This document shows positions 8,814 through 16,540 of a DNA stretch of 39,807 nucleotides, in pieces (position 1 is the stretch's first letter; each line of letters starts with the position of its first letter). Under the pieces are notes generated by a model. The model saw nothing but the letters and a program-made list of their open reading frames with translations, had not been told where the DNA came from and searched no databases. Source of the stretch: Methylobacterium sp. (GTDB lineage: Bacteria > Pseudomonadota > Alphaproteobacteria > Rhizobiales > Beijerinckiaceae); contig NZ_JAIEOF010000357.1 of NCBI RefSeq assembly GCF_019750675.1, positions 1 to 39,807 on the forward strand, read 5' to 3'. A program made the position numbers and the translations under genes.

Positions 8814-8847
8814 TTGACATCTGAAATTCTGTATACCAGCATTCGCG
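8814..8847 (+). promoter_or_regulatory. Promoter and operator-like site D of the CBS-protein gene
   Basis: TTGACA (8814-8819) is followed, after a 20-base spacer, by CATTCGCG. The spacer ends in GTATACCAG, matching the right half of the oxalate operator. The oxc promoter has the same arrangement: TTGACA, 20 bases, CATTCTCG. The implied -10 (CAGCAT at 17-base spacing) is weak, as expected if an activator is needed. Confidence 0.5.
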
Positions 8848-8881
8848 CAACAAGAATTCGCGGGTTCGGAGGAGCCGCGCC

Positions 8882-9292
8882 ATGAATGCTCGCCACGAGG
8901 CTTGCAGTACCGCCCCCCGTGCGCGCTACATCCGCATGGATCGTTCGGTACGTGAGGCCATCAAGATCCTGTCGGACCCGGACGTCGACGCCCTCGTCGT
9001 CGTGGAAGGACCGAGCGACGACCGGGGGGCCTTCATCGGAATCCTGACGGAGCGTGAGATCTTCAAGGCGATGGCCGAGCGCGGTCTCGACGTGCTCGAC
9101 CACCTCGTCTGGATGCTGACGACACAGGATTTCGTTTCAGTGGACGTGCGGACCACCCCCGCCGACCGTCTCGAGGCCTTCTGCACCCACAAGACCAATC
9201 ACATCGCGATCATGGACGGCCTCTGCCTGCACTCGGTCCAGAGCATCTGGGATTGCGTGGCCGCCTCGGCGGATCGTGCCGCCGCGGCCTGA
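8882..9292 (+). CDS. CBS-domain regulatory protein
   Basis: The 136-aa protein is essentially a CBS pair: VREAIKILSDPDVDALVVVE...GAFIGILTEREIFKAMAERG, then MLTTQDFVSVDVRTTPADRLEAFCTHKTNHIAIMDG. CBS pairs bind AMP, ATP, NAD or similar ligands and change the activity of partners. No catalytic domain is attached. The second module is degenerate after IAIMDG. The ATG at 8882 has GGAGG about 9 bases upstream. It is the first of four small-to-medium plus-strand genes lodged between oxlT and frc2-oxc, and its promoter resembles that of oxc. A role in oxalate or formate metabolism is inferred from position and promoter only. Confidence 0.8.
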   Translation: MNARHEACSTAPRARYIRMDRSVREAIKILSDPDVDALVVVEGPSDDRGAFIGILTEREIFKAMAERGLDVLDHLVWMLTTQDFVSVDVRTTPADRLEAFCTHKTNHIAIMDGLCLHSVQSIWDCVAASADRAAAA

Positions 9293-9543
9293 CCGCCTGC
9301 ACGGCGTGATTGTACGGGGCCGGTCATCGTCATGCGCGCAGTCCTGCAAAGCCGCGCGCCCAAATCCTGCAGTGCAATCCTCGATTTGTGCTCTGCAAAT
9401 ACTTTTGGCCGGGCAGCGATCTTGACGCTCTTGGCTTTTGAATACAAATTTTGCTTGGCGCGGTTCGGCGCCATTCCACACGATGGTCCCTGCGGCCGCT
9501 GCCGCTCCGCCGGCGGGTCCGGGACAGGCAAGGAACGGGACTG

Positions 9544-9822
9544 ATGCGTTATCTGGCGATCCTCGACTGCCCCGTGATCTTCAGCGGCGAGAACAGCTAC
9601 GGGATGACGAGCATCGACATGTGCCCGTCGACGGGGATCACGGGCGGCCTCATCAGCCGCCACGTCAAGGTGGTGGACGGCCGCCTGATCGCGGTCTGCA
9701 TCTGGACGAGCGAGTTCTGCGCCAGGGTGTTCTTCGATGCGGCCTGGTACCAGAAGGCCGCCGAACTCTGGGACGACCAGTACCAGCTTCGCCTCGAGGC
9801 GATCGACGAACAGGCCGCCTGA
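9544..9822 (+). CDS. Conserved-looking 92-aa hypothetical protein
   Basis: The product starts MRYLAILDCPVIFSGENSYG and continues with GGLISRHVKVVDGRLIAVCIWTS and an aromatic helix (FFDAAWYQKAAELWDDQY). The alternation of strands and an amphipathic helix is like a small ferredoxin-like (dimeric alpha+beta) fold, but I cannot place it in a named family. The ORF track begins 31 codons earlier; the ATG at 9544 has a purine-rich AAGGAACGGG upstream. The 250-base gap before it holds a possible promoter (TTGACG at 9422 with TACAAA downstream). It is followed 64 bases later by the P-loop gene on the same strand. Confidence 0.7.
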   Translation: MRYLAILDCPVIFSGENSYGMTSIDMCPSTGITGGLISRHVKVVDGRLIAVCIWTSEFCARVFFDAAWYQKAAELWDDQYQLRLEAIDEQAA

Positions 9823-9886
9823 TCGTCGGGCTCGCGCGTCCGCGTGCCCCGCGCGGCGCGGCGCGGTGACGTGAGGAGCGATGGCG

Positions 9887-11725
9887 ATGCCTGCCCGCGC
9901 GCGCGCTCCAGAGCCCATCGCGGCGCAGCCTGATGCACCGTCGCATCACGCCTACGGTCCCTGGAATCCCGGCATCGAGTCGAGCCTGCCGCGCGCCGTC
10001 CTGCCGCTCGCCACGGTGTTCCGGCCCGAGCATGTCGAGACGACCCTCGCCGACGCCTTCGAGATGAGCGACGTCAGCGGCTTGCCGCTGACGTCGCTGG
10101 TCCGGTTCCGGGCCCGGCGGCTCGTGGTCCACGAGGTTCTGATCCGCGTGATGGCGGACTTCTCCGTGCCGATGGGCGAGACCTACGGCGATCTCGGGGT
10201 GAACTTCCGCGCCATCGTGTCGGCGCTCCTGCGCGGCGGGATCGCGTCGCATGCCGACACGATCGACGCGCATCTGGCCGGGATCCGCGCCCGGGCGGAC
10301 GCCCTGTTGGAGGCCGAGATCACCGCGATGCTGGGCTCGGGCCGCGCGCCGGCCCCGCCGCCGCGCCGCGCCGGCTGGGCCGGCCTGTTCCGTACCCGTA
10401 AGCCGGCCAGCCCCCGGCCCCCGGCCGACCCCGAGGCGCGGGCCGAGGCGCATCTCGCGGAATGGCAGGACCGCGCCGCCGCGTCGGGCGATCCCCTGGC
10501 GATGGCGGCCTGCGCGGCCCTGCGCGGCGTCGTCGCGTCCGTCGTCGGGCGGCGCGGCTTCCTCATCCGCGATCCGGCGCTCCTGCGGACGCTCGCCGTG
10601 ACCCTGGTCTCGAACGGCCATGGCAGCCTTTCCCTCGGCGAGCGCATCGAGCCGTGGCTGGAGACGGTGGTGGCGCGCGAGGGGTTCGTCCGCCTCGACC
10701 CCCAGGCCGCGCCGGTCATCATGAACGTGAAGGGCTCCTCCGCCTCCGGCAAGAGCACGATCCGGCCCCACCAGCGCGCGCTGACCGAGGCTCTCGGCCT
10801 GCGCTGGTCGGACTTCGCCCTGATCACGCCGGATGTCTGGCGCAAGTTCCTGCTCGATTACGACGGCCTCGGCGCGGCGTGGCGCTATGCCGGGCCGCTC
10901 ACCGGACACGAGGTCGAGATCGTCGACCGCAAGCTCGACGGCTACATGGCCCGCAAGGCCGATGCGGGACGCATCTCCCACCTCCTCATCGACCGCTTCC
11001 GCTTCGACAGCTTCGCGGTCAATCCCGGCACCGAGACGGGCAGCCAGCTCCTCACCCGCTTCGGCCAGCAGGTCTACATGCAGTTCATGGTGACGCCGCC
11101 GGACGCCACCGTGGAGCGGGCCTGGAAGCGGGGCCAGCAATTCGGCCGCTACAAGGCGGTGGAGGACCTCCTGGCCCACAACGTCGAGGCCTATACGGGC
11201 ATGCCGCGCCTGTTCTTCACCTGGGCGCTGCGCGCCGACAAGGCGGTGCATTTCGAGTTCCTGGACAACAGCGTGGCCGAGGGCGAACGGCCGCGCACCA
11301 TCGCATTCGGCACCAACGGCTGCATGAACATCCTCGACGCCGGATACCTTCTCGACATCGACCGCTACCGGGCGATCAACATCCAGGCGCGCGAGCCCGG
11401 GGCGGTCTATGCCGGGGTGCCGTCCCGCGCGGCGGTGGACATGCGCTTCCTGCGCGACTGTATCCGGCGGATGACGACGATCCGGTTTGCCGATCACCAG
11501 ACCGGGCGGGTCCTCGCCCGCCTTGAGCGCGGGCGCCTGGCGAGCCTGGCCCCGGAGGCGGTGGATGGCGGCGCGATCCGGCGCCTCCTCACCGACCTGC
11601 GCGTGCCGCCGGCGGCCGGCACGATCCAGGACGACGGCGAGGTCCTGTCGGTCGCCGAAGCCCGGACGCTGGGAGCCTGGGGGCCGTCCGCCAGCCCGGC
11701 AGTCATGCTTTCACGGCAAAGCTGA
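9887..11725 (+). CDS. Large P-loop (zeta-toxin/kinase-like) protein of unknown role
   Basis: This protein of about 612 aa has a P-loop in its middle: Walker A GSSASGKST (about residues 283-291), preceded by the strand PVIMNVK. LITPDVWRKFLL follows, and later SHLLIDRFRFDSF and a YMQFMVTPPDATVERAWKRG segment. The order resembles nucleotide kinases and zeta-toxin-type ATPases. The N-terminal 270 residues look helical, with a proline-rich linker (about 155-185), and match nothing I know. Two ATGs are possible: 9881 lies only 2 bases after GAGGAG, while 9887 has proper spacing and is preferred. No antitoxin-like partner is visible, so a toxin role is not supported. It sits in the cluster inside the oxalate locus. 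Confidence 0.75.
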   Translation: MPARARAPEPIAAQPDAPSHHAYGPWNPGIESSLPRAVLPLATVFRPEHVETTLADAFEMSDVSGLPLTSLVRFRARRLVVHEVLIRVMADFSVPMGETYGDLGVNFRAIVSALLRGGIASHADTIDAHLAGIRARADALLEAEITAMLGSGRAPAPPPRRAGWAGLFRTRKPASPRPPADPEARAEAHLAEWQDRAAASGDPLAMAACAALRGVVASVVGRRGFLIRDPALLRTLAVTLVSNGHGSLSLGERIEPWLETVVAREGFVRLDPQAAPVIMNVKGSSASGKSTIRPHQRALTEALGLRWSDFALITPDVWRKFLLDYDGLGAAWRYAGPLTGHEVEIVDRKLDGYMARKADAGRISHLLIDRFRFDSFAVNPGTETGSQLLTRFGQQVYMQFMVTPPDATVERAWKRGQQFGRYKAVEDLLAHNVEAYTGMPRLFFTWALRADKAVHFEFLDNSVAEGERPRTIAFGTNGCMNILDAGYLLDIDRYRAINIQAREPGAVYAGVPSRAAVDMRFLRDCIRRMTTIRFADHQTGRVLARLERGRLASLAPEAVDGGAIRRLLTDLRVPPAAGTIQDDGEVLSVAEARTLGAWGPSASPAVMLSRQS

Positions 11726-11745
11726 CATCTGGGATGTGGTATATC
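11722..11745 (+). promoter_or_regulatory. Operator-like site E before the 53-aa gene
   Basis: CTGACATCTGGGATGTGGTATATC aligns without gaps to site D (shared TGACATCTG, AT and GTATA at the same spacing), and GATGTGG/TATA agrees with operator C. It overlaps the stop of the P-loop gene. The match to the strong operators is weak. Confidence 0.3.
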
Positions 11746-11801
11746 TATTTGCGGCGCACCATGGCACACCTGCGGTGCAACATGCACTGAGGAGGCCCAC
11801 C

Positions 11802-11963
11802 GTGCTCGCATCCATCATCGTCTCGACGCTCTGCCTGATCGCCCTTCAGGTCGTGCTCGTCGTCAAGGTCGCTGACTGGATGTCCCGCGACACCGGGAAG
11901 GTCGAGGGCCGCAACGATGTCGTGCTCGGCAGCGTCAACGGCCGCTTCGCCGGAATCGCCTGA
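11802..11963 (+). CDS. 53-aa single-pass membrane peptide
   Basis: This GTG-started ORF has a strong GAGGAGG ribosome site at 8 bases. It opens with one hydrophobic helix (IIVSTLCLIALQVVLVVKV) followed by a short soluble tail rich in charged and small residues (DWMSRDTGKVEGRND). The ORF track lists it only inside a longer 158-aa frame whose 5' part overlaps the P-loop gene. It lies 76 bases after the P-loop gene and ends before the terminator of the convergent oxc-frc2 operon. Peptides of this type often attach to or regulate a membrane protein. Its partner could be OxlT, but that is a guess. Confidence 0.6.
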   Translation: MLASIIVSTLCLIALQVVLVVKVADWMSRDTGKVEGRNDVVLGSVNGRFAGIA

Positions 11964-11985
11964 GCCGGGACACCTCCGCCAGCGC

Positions 11986-12024
11986 GAAAAAATGGCGCGT
12001 CATCGAGGGGATCGATGCCGCGCC
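11986..12024 (-). terminator. Rho-independent terminator of the oxc-frc2 operon
   Basis: On the minus strand the hairpin GGCGCG-G-CATCGA/TCGATG-A-CGCGCC (5-base loop, one internal mismatch) is followed directly by ATTTTTT. It lies 40 bases past the frc2 stop and is one of the few in the window with a good T run. Confidence 0.8.
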
Positions 12025-12063
12025 AGTCTGGAGAGAAGACCAGGATTGGAAGGGGCGGGACTC

Positions 12064-13338
12064 CTATTCGGCTGCGATCTTCTGAACGGCGCCGATGGCG
12101 CCGGACTCTGAAATCTTGAGGCACTCGGCGTCGGAGTAGCCGAGCACCGCGCGCAGGATCTCGTCCGTGTGCTCGCCCAGCAGCGGCGAGCGCGTGATCT
12201 CGGTCTCGCTGCCCGAGAGCCGGATGGGATTGCCCACCGTGAGGTACTTGCCCCGCGTCGGGTGATCGACCTCCACGACCGTGCCGGACCGGCGCAGGGA
12301 TTCGTCCTCCGCGATCTCCTTCATGGAGAGGATCGGTCCGCAGGGCACGTGCAGCGCGTTGAGGATCTCCATCGCCTCGAACTTGGTCTTCGACATCGTC
12401 CAGGATTCGATGCGGGTGAAGATCTCGTTCAGGTGCGGCAGGCGAGCCTTCGGCGTGGCGTAGTCGGGATGCGTCGCCCAGGCGGGTTCGCCGATGACGT
12501 CGCAGATCTGCGGCCAGACCGCCCCTTGCGTGATGAAGTAGATGTAGGCGTTGGGGTCGGTCTCCCAGCCCTTGCACTTCAGGATGCGCCCGGGCTGGCC
12601 GCCCCCGGAATCGTTTCCGGCACGGGGCACCGAATCCCCGAAGGGAATTCCTTCCCCGAACTGGCTGTATTCCGGCAGAGGCCCGCGCTCCAGGCGCTGC
12701 TGGTCGCGCAGCTTCACCCGGCAGAGGTTGAGTACCCCGTCCTGCATCGCGCAGTCGACGCGCTGGCCGAGGCCCGTCTGCGTCCGGTGATAGAGGGCGG
12801 TCACGATGCCGAGCGCGAGGTGGAGCCCGGTGCCGGAATCGCCGATCTGCGCGCCCGTCACCATCGGGATGTCGGTCCGGAACCCCGTGGTGGAGGCCGC
12901 TCCGCCGACGCACTGCGCCACGTTCTCGTAGACCTTGCAATTCTCGTAGGCGCCGGGGCCGAACCCCTTCACGGATGCGAGAATCATGCGCGGATTGGCG
13001 GCGTGGATCGCCTCCCAGGTCAGACCCATGCGGGCGAGCGCGCCGGGGGCGAAGTTCTCCACGAGTACGTCGCAGGTGTCGATCAGGCGCCAGAGCACCT
13101 CGATGCCCTTGGGGTTCTTGGTGTCGAGGGTGATCGAGCGCTTGTTGTGGTTCAGCATCGTGAAATAGAGGCTGTCCACGTCGGGAATGTCTTGTAGCTG
13201 CTGGCGCGTGGCGTCGCCCACGCCGGGGCGCTCGACCTTGATCACGTCGGCGCCGAACCAGGCCAGCAACTGCGTGCAGGTCGGGCCGGACTGGACGTGG
13301 GTGAAGTCGAGGATCTTGACGCCTTCGAGGGCTTTCAT
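12064..13338 (-). CDS. frc: Formyl-CoA:oxalate CoA-transferase, copy 2
   Basis: The 424-aa class III CoA-transferase is a clear paralogue of copy 1, with long identical runs such as KVYENVAQC and LRDQQRL. The catalytic aspartate is D167 (QIGDSGTG) and the glycine loop is SGGGQPG, one glycine shorter than in copy 1. Reaction: formyl-CoA plus oxalate to formate plus oxalyl-CoA, feeding oxc, which lies directly upstream on the same strand. Compared with copy 1 it has an altered middle ([16 protein letters not shown]) and about eight extra C-terminal residues. The ORF track merges it with a long shadow frame; the ATG at 13338 starts the conserved domain. Two hairpins in the gap after oxc may lower its expression relative to oxc. 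Confidence 0.95.
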   Translation of the reverse strand: MKALEGVKILDFTHVQSGPTCTQLLAWFGADVIKVERPGVGDATRQQLQDIPDVDSLYFTMLNHNKRSITLDTKNPKGIEVLWRLIDTCDVLVENFAPGALARMGLTWEAIHAANPRMILASVKGFGPGAYENCKVYENVAQCVGGAASTTGFRTDIPMVTGAQIGDSGTGLHLALGIVTALYHRTQTGLGQRVDCAMQDGVLNLCRVKLRDQQRLERGPLPEYSQFGEGIPFGDSVPRAGNDSGGGQPGRILKCKGWETDPNAYIYFITQGAVWPQICDVIGEPAWATHPDYATPKARLPHLNEIFTRIESWTMSKTKFEAMEILNALHVPCGPILSMKEIAEDESLRRSGTVVEVDHPTRGKYLTVGNPIRLSGSETEITRSPLLGEHTDEILRAVLGYSDAECLKISESGAIGAVQKIAAE

Positions 13339-13368
13339 GGGGCTCACCCGGGTCTGGGGCGAAAGGGG

Positions 13369-13445
13369 GCGACGGCCGCCCGCGCGGCCGTCGCGTCCGG
13401 CAGGGCGGGAGTGCCCGGCCACCCCCGCGTTCGGGAGGGCCGGGC
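13369..13445 (-). terminator. Two hairpins between oxc and frc2
   Basis: GCGACGGCCGC/GCGGCCGTCGC (13369-13394, 11 bp, 4-base loop) and GCCCGGCC/GGCCGGGC (13413-13445, 8 bp, longer loop) fill most of the 119-base gap. Neither has a T run. They could be partial attenuators or mRNA-stability elements within the operon. Confidence 0.45.
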
Positions 13446-13457
13446 ATCCGCTGAGGT

Positions 13458-15233
13458 TCAGGCCGGCTTCTTGCGCACCGTGCTGGTCGGGTTGAGGCTG
13501 CCGATATTGCCGCTCTCGGTACCGGCATTCGGGTCGATCACGGCGTTGATCAGGGTGGGCTTGCCCGAGTCCATCGCGGCGTTGACCGCCTGCGAAAGCT
13601 CGTCCGGGGTCGTCACGTTGACGCCGACACCGCCGAAAGCCTCCATCATCTTGTCGTAGCGCGAGTCCTTCACGAACACCGTGGTGCCCGGGTCGCGCCC
13701 GGTCGGGTCGATGTCGGTGCCGCGGTAGATGCCGTTGTTGTTGAAGACCACGATGCAGACCGGCAGGTCGTACCGGCAGATCGTCTCGACCTCCATGCCG
13801 GAGAAGCCGAAGGCCGAGTCGCCCTCCACCGCCAGCACCGGCTTGCCGGTCTCGACGGCGGCCGCGACCGCGAAGCCCATGCCGATGCCCATGATGCCCC
13901 AGGTGCCGACATCGAGGCGCTTGCGCGGCTGGTACATGTCGATGATGCCGCGGGCGAGATCGAGGGTGTTGGCGCCCTCGTTGACGAGGATCGCGTCGGG
14001 CCGCTCCTTGATGATGGTGCGCAGCGCCCCGAGCGCGCCATGGAAGTCCATCGGCGTCGAGTTCTTCTTCAGCTTCGAGGCCATCTTGGAGAGGTTCTCC
14101 TCCTTCTTGGCCTTGATCGCGTCGGTCCAGGCGGCCGGCGGCGCCTGCCAGCCCTGGCCCATGCCGTCGAGGAGCGCGGTGACGCAGGAGCCGATGTCGC
14201 CGACCACCGGGGCCACGATCTCGACGTTGGAATCCATCTCCTTCGGCTCGATGTCGATCTGGATGAACTTCTTGGAGCCCGGCGCGCCCCAGGTCTTGCC
14301 CTTGCCGTGCGAGAGCAGCCAGTTCAGGCGGGCACCCACCAGCAGGACGACGTCGGCTTCTTTCAGAACCAGGGAGCGGGCCGCGCCGGCCGACTGGGCG
14401 TGGGTGTCGGGCAGGAGGCCCTTGGCCATGCTCATGGGCACGTAGGGGATGCCGCTGCGTTCGACGAGGTTGCGGATCTCCTCGTCGGCCTGGGCGTAGG
14501 CCGCGCCCTTGCCGAGCACGATGAGGGGACGCTTGGCTTGTCTCAGCACGTCGAGGGCGCGGGCGATGGCGCTGGGGGCGGGAAGCTGCGCGGGGGCGGC
14601 GTCGATCACCTTGACGAGGGACTTCTCGCCGGCCTCGGCGTCCATCACCTGGGAGAACAGCTTGGCGGGCAGATCGAGGTAGACGCCGCCCGGACGGCCC
14701 GAGACAGCGGCCCGGATCGCGCGCGCCACCGCGATGCCGATGTCGCAGGCGTGCAGCACGCGGAAGGCGGCCTTGCACAGAGGCTTGGCGATGGCGAGCT
14801 GGTCCATCTCCTCGTAGTCGCCCTGCTGCAGGTCGACGATCTCGCGCTCGGAGGAGCCCGAGATCAGGATCATCGGGAAGCAGTTGGTGGTGGCGTTGGC
14901 CAGCGCCGTCAGGCCGTTGAGGAAGCCGGGCGCCGAGACGGTCAGGCAGATGCCGGGCTTCTTGGTGAGGAAGCCCGCGATGGCGGCGGCGTTGCCGGCG
15001 TGCTGCTCGTGGCGGAAGGAGATGACGCGCATGCCGGCAGCCTGCGCGAGGCGGCCGAGATCGGTGATCGGGATGCCGGGCACGCCGTAGATGTTGGTGA
15101 TGCCGTTGAGCTTCAGCGCGTCGATGACGAGGTGGAAGCCGTCGGTCTGCTCGCGCTCGTGGGCCTCGCCGTGGCCACCCGGAAGGGACTCGACGGCGGC
15201 GTGCGACTGTTCGGAGACAGCGGTGCGATCCAT
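13458..15233 (-). CDS. oxc: Oxalyl-CoA decarboxylase
   Basis: This 591-aa thiamine-diphosphate enzyme converts oxalyl-CoA to formyl-CoA and CO2; formyl-CoA then returns to the CoA-transferases. The N-terminal Pyr domain holds the catalytic glutamate in [12 protein letters not shown] (about E76). The central domain carries nucleotide-type contacts. The C-terminal PP domain has the ThDP/Mg motif from GDSAFGFSG to [21 protein letters not shown] and the C-terminal [11 protein letters not shown] are typical of oxalyl-CoA decarboxylases rather than of acetolactate synthases. Relative to the 568-aa Oxalobacter enzyme it has about 25 extra N-terminal residues. GGAGGAAATC precedes the ATG at 15233. 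It is the first gene of oxc-frc2 and has a leader of about 300 bases behind operator B. Confidence 0.95.
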   Translation of the reverse strand: MDRTAVSEQSHAAVESLPGGHGEAHEREQTDGFHLVIDALKLNGITNIYGVPGIPITDLGRLAQAAGMRVISFRHEQHAGNAAAIAGFLTKKPGICLTVSAPGFLNGLTALANATTNCFPMILISGSSEREIVDLQQGDYEEMDQLAIAKPLCKAAFRVLHACDIGIAVARAIRAAVSGRPGGVYLDLPAKLFSQVMDAEAGEKSLVKVIDAAPAQLPAPSAIARALDVLRQAKRPLIVLGKGAAYAQADEEIRNLVERSGIPYVPMSMAKGLLPDTHAQSAGAARSLVLKEADVVLLVGARLNWLLSHGKGKTWGAPGSKKFIQIDIEPKEMDSNVEIVAPVVGDIGSCVTALLDGMGQGWQAPPAAWTDAIKAKKEENLSKMASKLKKNSTPMDFHGALGALRTIIKERPDAILVNEGANTLDLARGIIDMYQPRKRLDVGTWGIMGIGMGFAVAAAVETGKPVLAVEGDSAFGFSGMEVETICRYDLPVCIVVFNNNGIYRGTDIDPTGRDPGTTVFVKDSRYDKMMEAFGGVGVNVTTPDELSQAVNAAMDSGKPTLINAVIDPNAGTESGNIGSLNPTSTVRKKPA

Positions 15234-15804
15234 GGTGATTTCCTCCGGTTGGGGCGCTTCTTGTTTGTTCGTGCGCCGTTCTTGAAGCGGGTCTCGGGTG
15301 GGGACTTGCTGTGCCGGACGGACGGTCCGGCCGTGTTTGTTCGGTCGATTCTCGCGTGCGCGCTCGCTGGCGAAGCGAGGGGGCGCGGAGCGCGCGGCCC
15401 GGGTCCCGGCAGGGACCGAAGTGCCTCGAAAGTCCGGCCGCCGAAGAACCCTCGGCGGTCCTGCGCTTGACCGAGGTCGACGCCTCGGAACCTAATGTTC
15501 GAAGTTTTGCTGCCGATTCCGGCTTCGCGGTTGCCAGTTCGAGAATGGTGGCATACCAAATACCAAGTGTCAAACCGGATCGGGCCCCATCCGCAGGCAC
15601 CGGCGGCCCGCGCGCGGGGGTGTAAAGACCCGTGTCATCACGTCTTCGCGCGCGGCCGAAGCTATGTTGTTGTTGCAGGGGCCCTATTCAGATGTTGTCC
15701 CGGGATGGAGGGCTTCGTTTCCTTGTGTTCCGGAAGCGGGTTCGGCATGCTCCAGACCAAATGTGCGCGGCGTCGGCGTTTGTACGAAGGTTCCAGGTGT
15801 AAAG
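15234..15804. other. oxc leader and divergent gntR control region
   Basis: There is no gene here. If transcription starts just after promoter B, oxc has a 5' leader of about 300 bases. Within it are several short perfect hairpins: GCCGGAC/GTCCGGC (15313-15331), GGTCCC/GGGACC (15402-15417), CTCGCT/AGCGAG and CCGAGG/CCTCGG. The remaining 15600-15804 would carry the gntR promoter, for which I see no clear boxes. Confidence 0.5.
15540..15573 (-). promoter_or_regulatory. Operator B and promoter of oxc-frc2
   Basis: On the minus strand: TTGACA (15573-15568), one base, then TTGGTATTTGGTATGCCAC (15566-15548), then CATTCTCG. The operator is identical over 18 bases to operator A upstream of PAS-frc1. 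It lies in the spacer between -35 and a weak -10 (CACCAT at 17 bases), the same arrangement as site D. Confidence 0.75.
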
Positions 15805-16497
15805 ATGGTTGAGTCGACGACCTTTCAAATCAAGCCCCTGGCCGCGACGTCGAGCCTGCGGGCACTGGCCTATGATGCGCTGAAAGAAGCCATCACCAAC
15901 ATGAACATCTACAGCCAGCGCGAGGAGGTGCGGCTCGACGAGCGAAAGCTCTCGCAGGATCTCGGCGTCAGCCGCACGCCGGTGCGCGAGGCTCTGACCG
16001 TGCTGGAGCAGGAGGGCTTCGTCCGCTTCGAGGCGCGGCGCGGCGTCTTCGTGATCAAGAAGTCCAAGAAGGAGATCGTGGCGATGATCCAGGCTTGGTC
16101 GGCCCTGGAGAGCATGGCCGCGCGCCTCGCCTGCCTGCATGCTACGGACGAGCAGCTCGCCTGCCTGCGCGAGCACTTCCCCGAATTCTACGAGGGCCGC
16201 CCGACCGACCACATGGACGAGTATTCCGACGCCAACATCCGCTTCCACCAGAAGATCATCGCGCTCGGCGGCTGCGAGGTGATCCAGGACATCACCAGCA
16301 ACCTGCTGATGCATGTCCGCGGCATCCGCAACACCGCCCTGCGCCAGGGCGATCGCGCCGCGAACTCGATCAAGGAACACGTCGAGATCATCCAAGCCCT
16401 GGAAGCGCGCGACGCGGAGCGGGCCGAGCGCCTCGTGCGCGAGCACGGTCTCGGCCTCGCCCGCCACGTCGAGAAGTACGGCGACTACCTGGATTGA
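15805..16497 (+). CDS. GntR-family (FCD) transcriptional regulator of the oxalate locus
   Basis: The 230-aa product has an N-terminal winged HTH (VRLDERKLSQDLGVSRTPVREALTVLEQEGF, about residues 42-72) and a C-terminal all-helical FCD domain. The FCD metal/ligand residues are visible: DANIRFHQ, then MHVRGIR and KEHVEII. FCD regulators sense small organic acids and bind TGGTATACCA-like operators, in keeping with the repeated sites in this locus. It is divergent from oxc. The ORF track starts 47 codons upstream; the ATG at 15805 (AGGTG about 8 bases before it) gives normal family length. Oxalate, oxalyl-CoA or formyl-CoA as effector, and whether it activates or represses, are inference. Confidence 0.9.
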   Translation: MVESTTFQIKPLAATSSLRALAYDALKEAITNMNIYSQREEVRLDERKLSQDLGVSRTPVREALTVLEQEGFVRFEARRGVFVIKKSKKEIVAMIQAWSALESMAARLACLHATDEQLACLREHFPEFYEGRPTDHMDEYSDANIRFHQKIIALGGCEVIQDITSNLLMHVRGIRNTALRQGDRAANSIKEHVEIIQALEARDAERAERLVREHGLGLARHVEKYGDYLD

Positions 16498-16506
16498 GGC
16501 GCGGCC

Positions 16507-16534
16507 GGGCGCGGCGACCGGGATCGCCGCGCCC
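16507..16534. terminator. Bidirectional terminator between gntR and the HWE kinase gene
   Basis: A perfect 11-bp stem, GGGCGCGGCGA with TCGCCGCGCCC and a 6-base loop, fills the 43-base gap between the two convergent genes. It can serve both strands; no T run. Confidence 0.6.
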
Positions 16535-16540
16535 GCACCC

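Larger units (their letters stand above)
8233..8881. other. Divergent control region, oxlT / CBS-protein gene
   Basis: About 650 bases with no believable gene. It holds the oxlT operator region (8361-8424) and the CBS-gene promoter (8814-8847), listed separately. Between them (about 8430-8800) I see only short shadow ORFs. The predicted oxlT 5' leader would be over 100 bases. Confidence 0.6.

Noticed and set aside
9887-11725. Zeta-type toxin of a toxin-antitoxin pair
   Set aside because: The P-loop region is toxin/kinase-like, but the protein is too long and neither neighbour looks like an antitoxin (the CBS protein and 92-aa protein are not).
11740-11760. Sigma-54 promoter (TGG...TTGC) before the 53-aa gene
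   Set aside because: The GG-to-GC spacing is 11 rather than the required 10 bases.
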